64,000 nt of DNA from assembly GCF_965208555.1 (NCBI RefSeq), contig NZ_OZ242342.1, positions 806,001-870,000 on the forward strand, written 5' to 3'. Position 1 is the first letter of the stretch. Every line of letters begins with the position of its first letter. Origin of the DNA: Poriferisodalis sp965208555. Lineage in GTDB: Bacteria > Actinomycetota > Acidimicrobiia > Acidimicrobiales > Poriferisodalaceae. Below the pieces are notes generated by a model that saw only the letters and a list, made by a program, of their open reading frames with translations, searched no databases and was not told the origin of the DNA. Position numbers and translations under genes: made by a program. This document shows positions 63,355 to 64,000 of the stretch, piece after piece.

Positions 63355-64000
63355 TTACCGCCGGCCGAGTCCCTCGTAGGCGAAGCCTGCGGCGCGCAGC
63401 TCGATGGGATCGAGCAGGTTGCGTGCGTCCACGATGCGAGCCGCGGTCATCAGCGATGCTGCTCGCGGCCAGTCGAGGGCCGCGAATTCGGGCCACTCGG
63501 TCAGCACGACCGCGACATCGGCACCGTTCAGAGCTTCGTACACCGAGCCGCGGACGCCTAGTGCCGCCGGCAGCTGCGAGGCCATGTCCGGATGATCATC
63601 GAGGTCGCCCACAGCCGGGTCGTATGCCACGAGGCGCGCCCCCGTCGCACTGAGCCGATCGACAACCCTCAGCGCAGGAGAACCGCGCAGGTCGTCGGTC
63701 CCGGCTTTGAAGGTCAGCCCCATCACGGCCACGGTGATGCCGTGAAGGTCGGGGGGCCGCACGGCCCCGTCACCGGAATCAGGATCAACCCGCTCGTTCG
63801 GTCCGTCGGCCACCATGCGGGCAACTTTGGCCACCACCCGATCGAGCTGCTGCTCGTTGACTGCGATGACCCCTTCGAGCAGGTCGAAGACGTAACCCGC
63901 GTCGTTGGCGACCGACACCAGGGCACGCGTGTCCTTCGGCAGGCACGAACCGCCCCAGCCTGGACCGGGTTGCAGGTACGCGGAGCCGATGCGGTGATCG
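63355..64000 (-). CDS. ugd: UDP-glucose 6-dehydrogenase, C-terminal part
   Basis: The 3' end of the gene; the 5' part lies beyond the window edge. The first visible residues contain the catalytic cysteine loop GPGWGGSCLPKDTRAL, followed by the central helix (VFDLLEGVIAVNEQQ) and the C-terminal Rossmann domain (GITVAVMGLTFKAGTDDLRGSPALRVVDRL, VVLTEWPEF). It makes UDP-glucuronate for surface polysaccharide. The internal ATG at 63918 is not the true start because the catalytic loop lies before it. Confidence 0.9.
   Translation of the reverse strand, partial: DHRIGSAYLQPGPGWGGSCLPKDTRALVSVANDAGYVFDLLEGVIAVNEQQLDRVVAKVARMVADGPNERVDPDSGDGAVRPPDLHGITVAVMGLTFKAGTDDLRGSPALRVVDRLSATGARLVAYDPAVGDLDDHPDMASQLPAALGVRGSVYEALNGADVAVVLTEWPEFAALDWPRAASLMTAARIVDARNLLDPIELRAAGFAYEGLGRR

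Overview
The window looks like chromosomal DNA of a high-GC actinobacterium. Acidimicrobiia (Acidimicrobiales-like, possibly marine) is my best inference. The grounds are paired cofD/cofE genes for coenzyme F420, two secreted proteins with cell-wall-binding repeat 2 (CWB2) domains, a SpoIID/LytB protein with GDGYWL repeats, a DUF5719 protein beside large membrane glycosyltransferases, very frequent GTG starts, and an MPT53/DsbE-type thioredoxin lipoprotein. No rRNA, tRNA, transposase, integrase or CRISPR array was seen. The only structural RNA found is tmRNA.

1-10 kb is an accessory region. An intact tmRNA gene (945-1314) is followed by a two-gene module (a coiled-coil protein plus a DUF4041/T5orf172 GIY-YIG protein) and a Fic protein. 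A decayed second copy of the tmRNA 3' end lies at 5657-5783, the expected footprint of an element that inserted into ssrA. Directly behind it sit a Gabija-like pair (OLD-type ATPase/TOPRIM nuclease plus UvrD-like helicase, visibly lower in GC) and a HicBA toxin-antitoxin pair.

10-30 kb is mixed metabolism and small regulatory loci: F420-type oxidoreductases, an FtsX-like permease facing a LuxR regulator that carries a 13-base G tract, SDR/hydrolase genes, two related MFS transporters, a CWB2 protein, trpC, and a VOC/hydrolase/acyl-CoA dehydrogenase/EthD/enoyl-CoA hydratase group. The most striking item is at 23154-24062 on the minus strand. There a thioredoxin-like lipoprotein has an in-frame TGA exactly where the first redox cysteine belongs (W-TGA-S-N-C). 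About 100 well-conserved residues follow, and a hairpin starts just after the TGA. I read it as a candidate selenoprotein.

30-43 kb is housekeeping on the minus strand: ftsE-ftsX, secA-prfB, hpf, a ComF-type phosphoribosyltransferase, ahcY, sugar-phosphate isomerase, a Trm112-like protein and phosphomannomutase. KamA diverges from these. 44-64 kb is envelope biogenesis (membrane GT2 proteins, FtsH, DUF5719, SpoIID/LytB, GDP-mannose dehydratase, CWB2-FN3, sugar-nucleotide pyrophosphorylase, UDP-glucose dehydrogenase) with cofD/cofE in the middle. The mannose enzymes at 39.6-42.3 kb, the pyrophosphorylase at 61-62 kb and gmd at 57 kb together suggest GDP-mannose supply to the surface glycosyltransferases.

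Two 80-bp palindromic elements (37992-38071 and 63246-63325) have 29-bp perfectly paired arms. The arms differ between copies by compensated changes, while the 22-nt centre is identical. They look like members of a dispersed palindromic repeat family.
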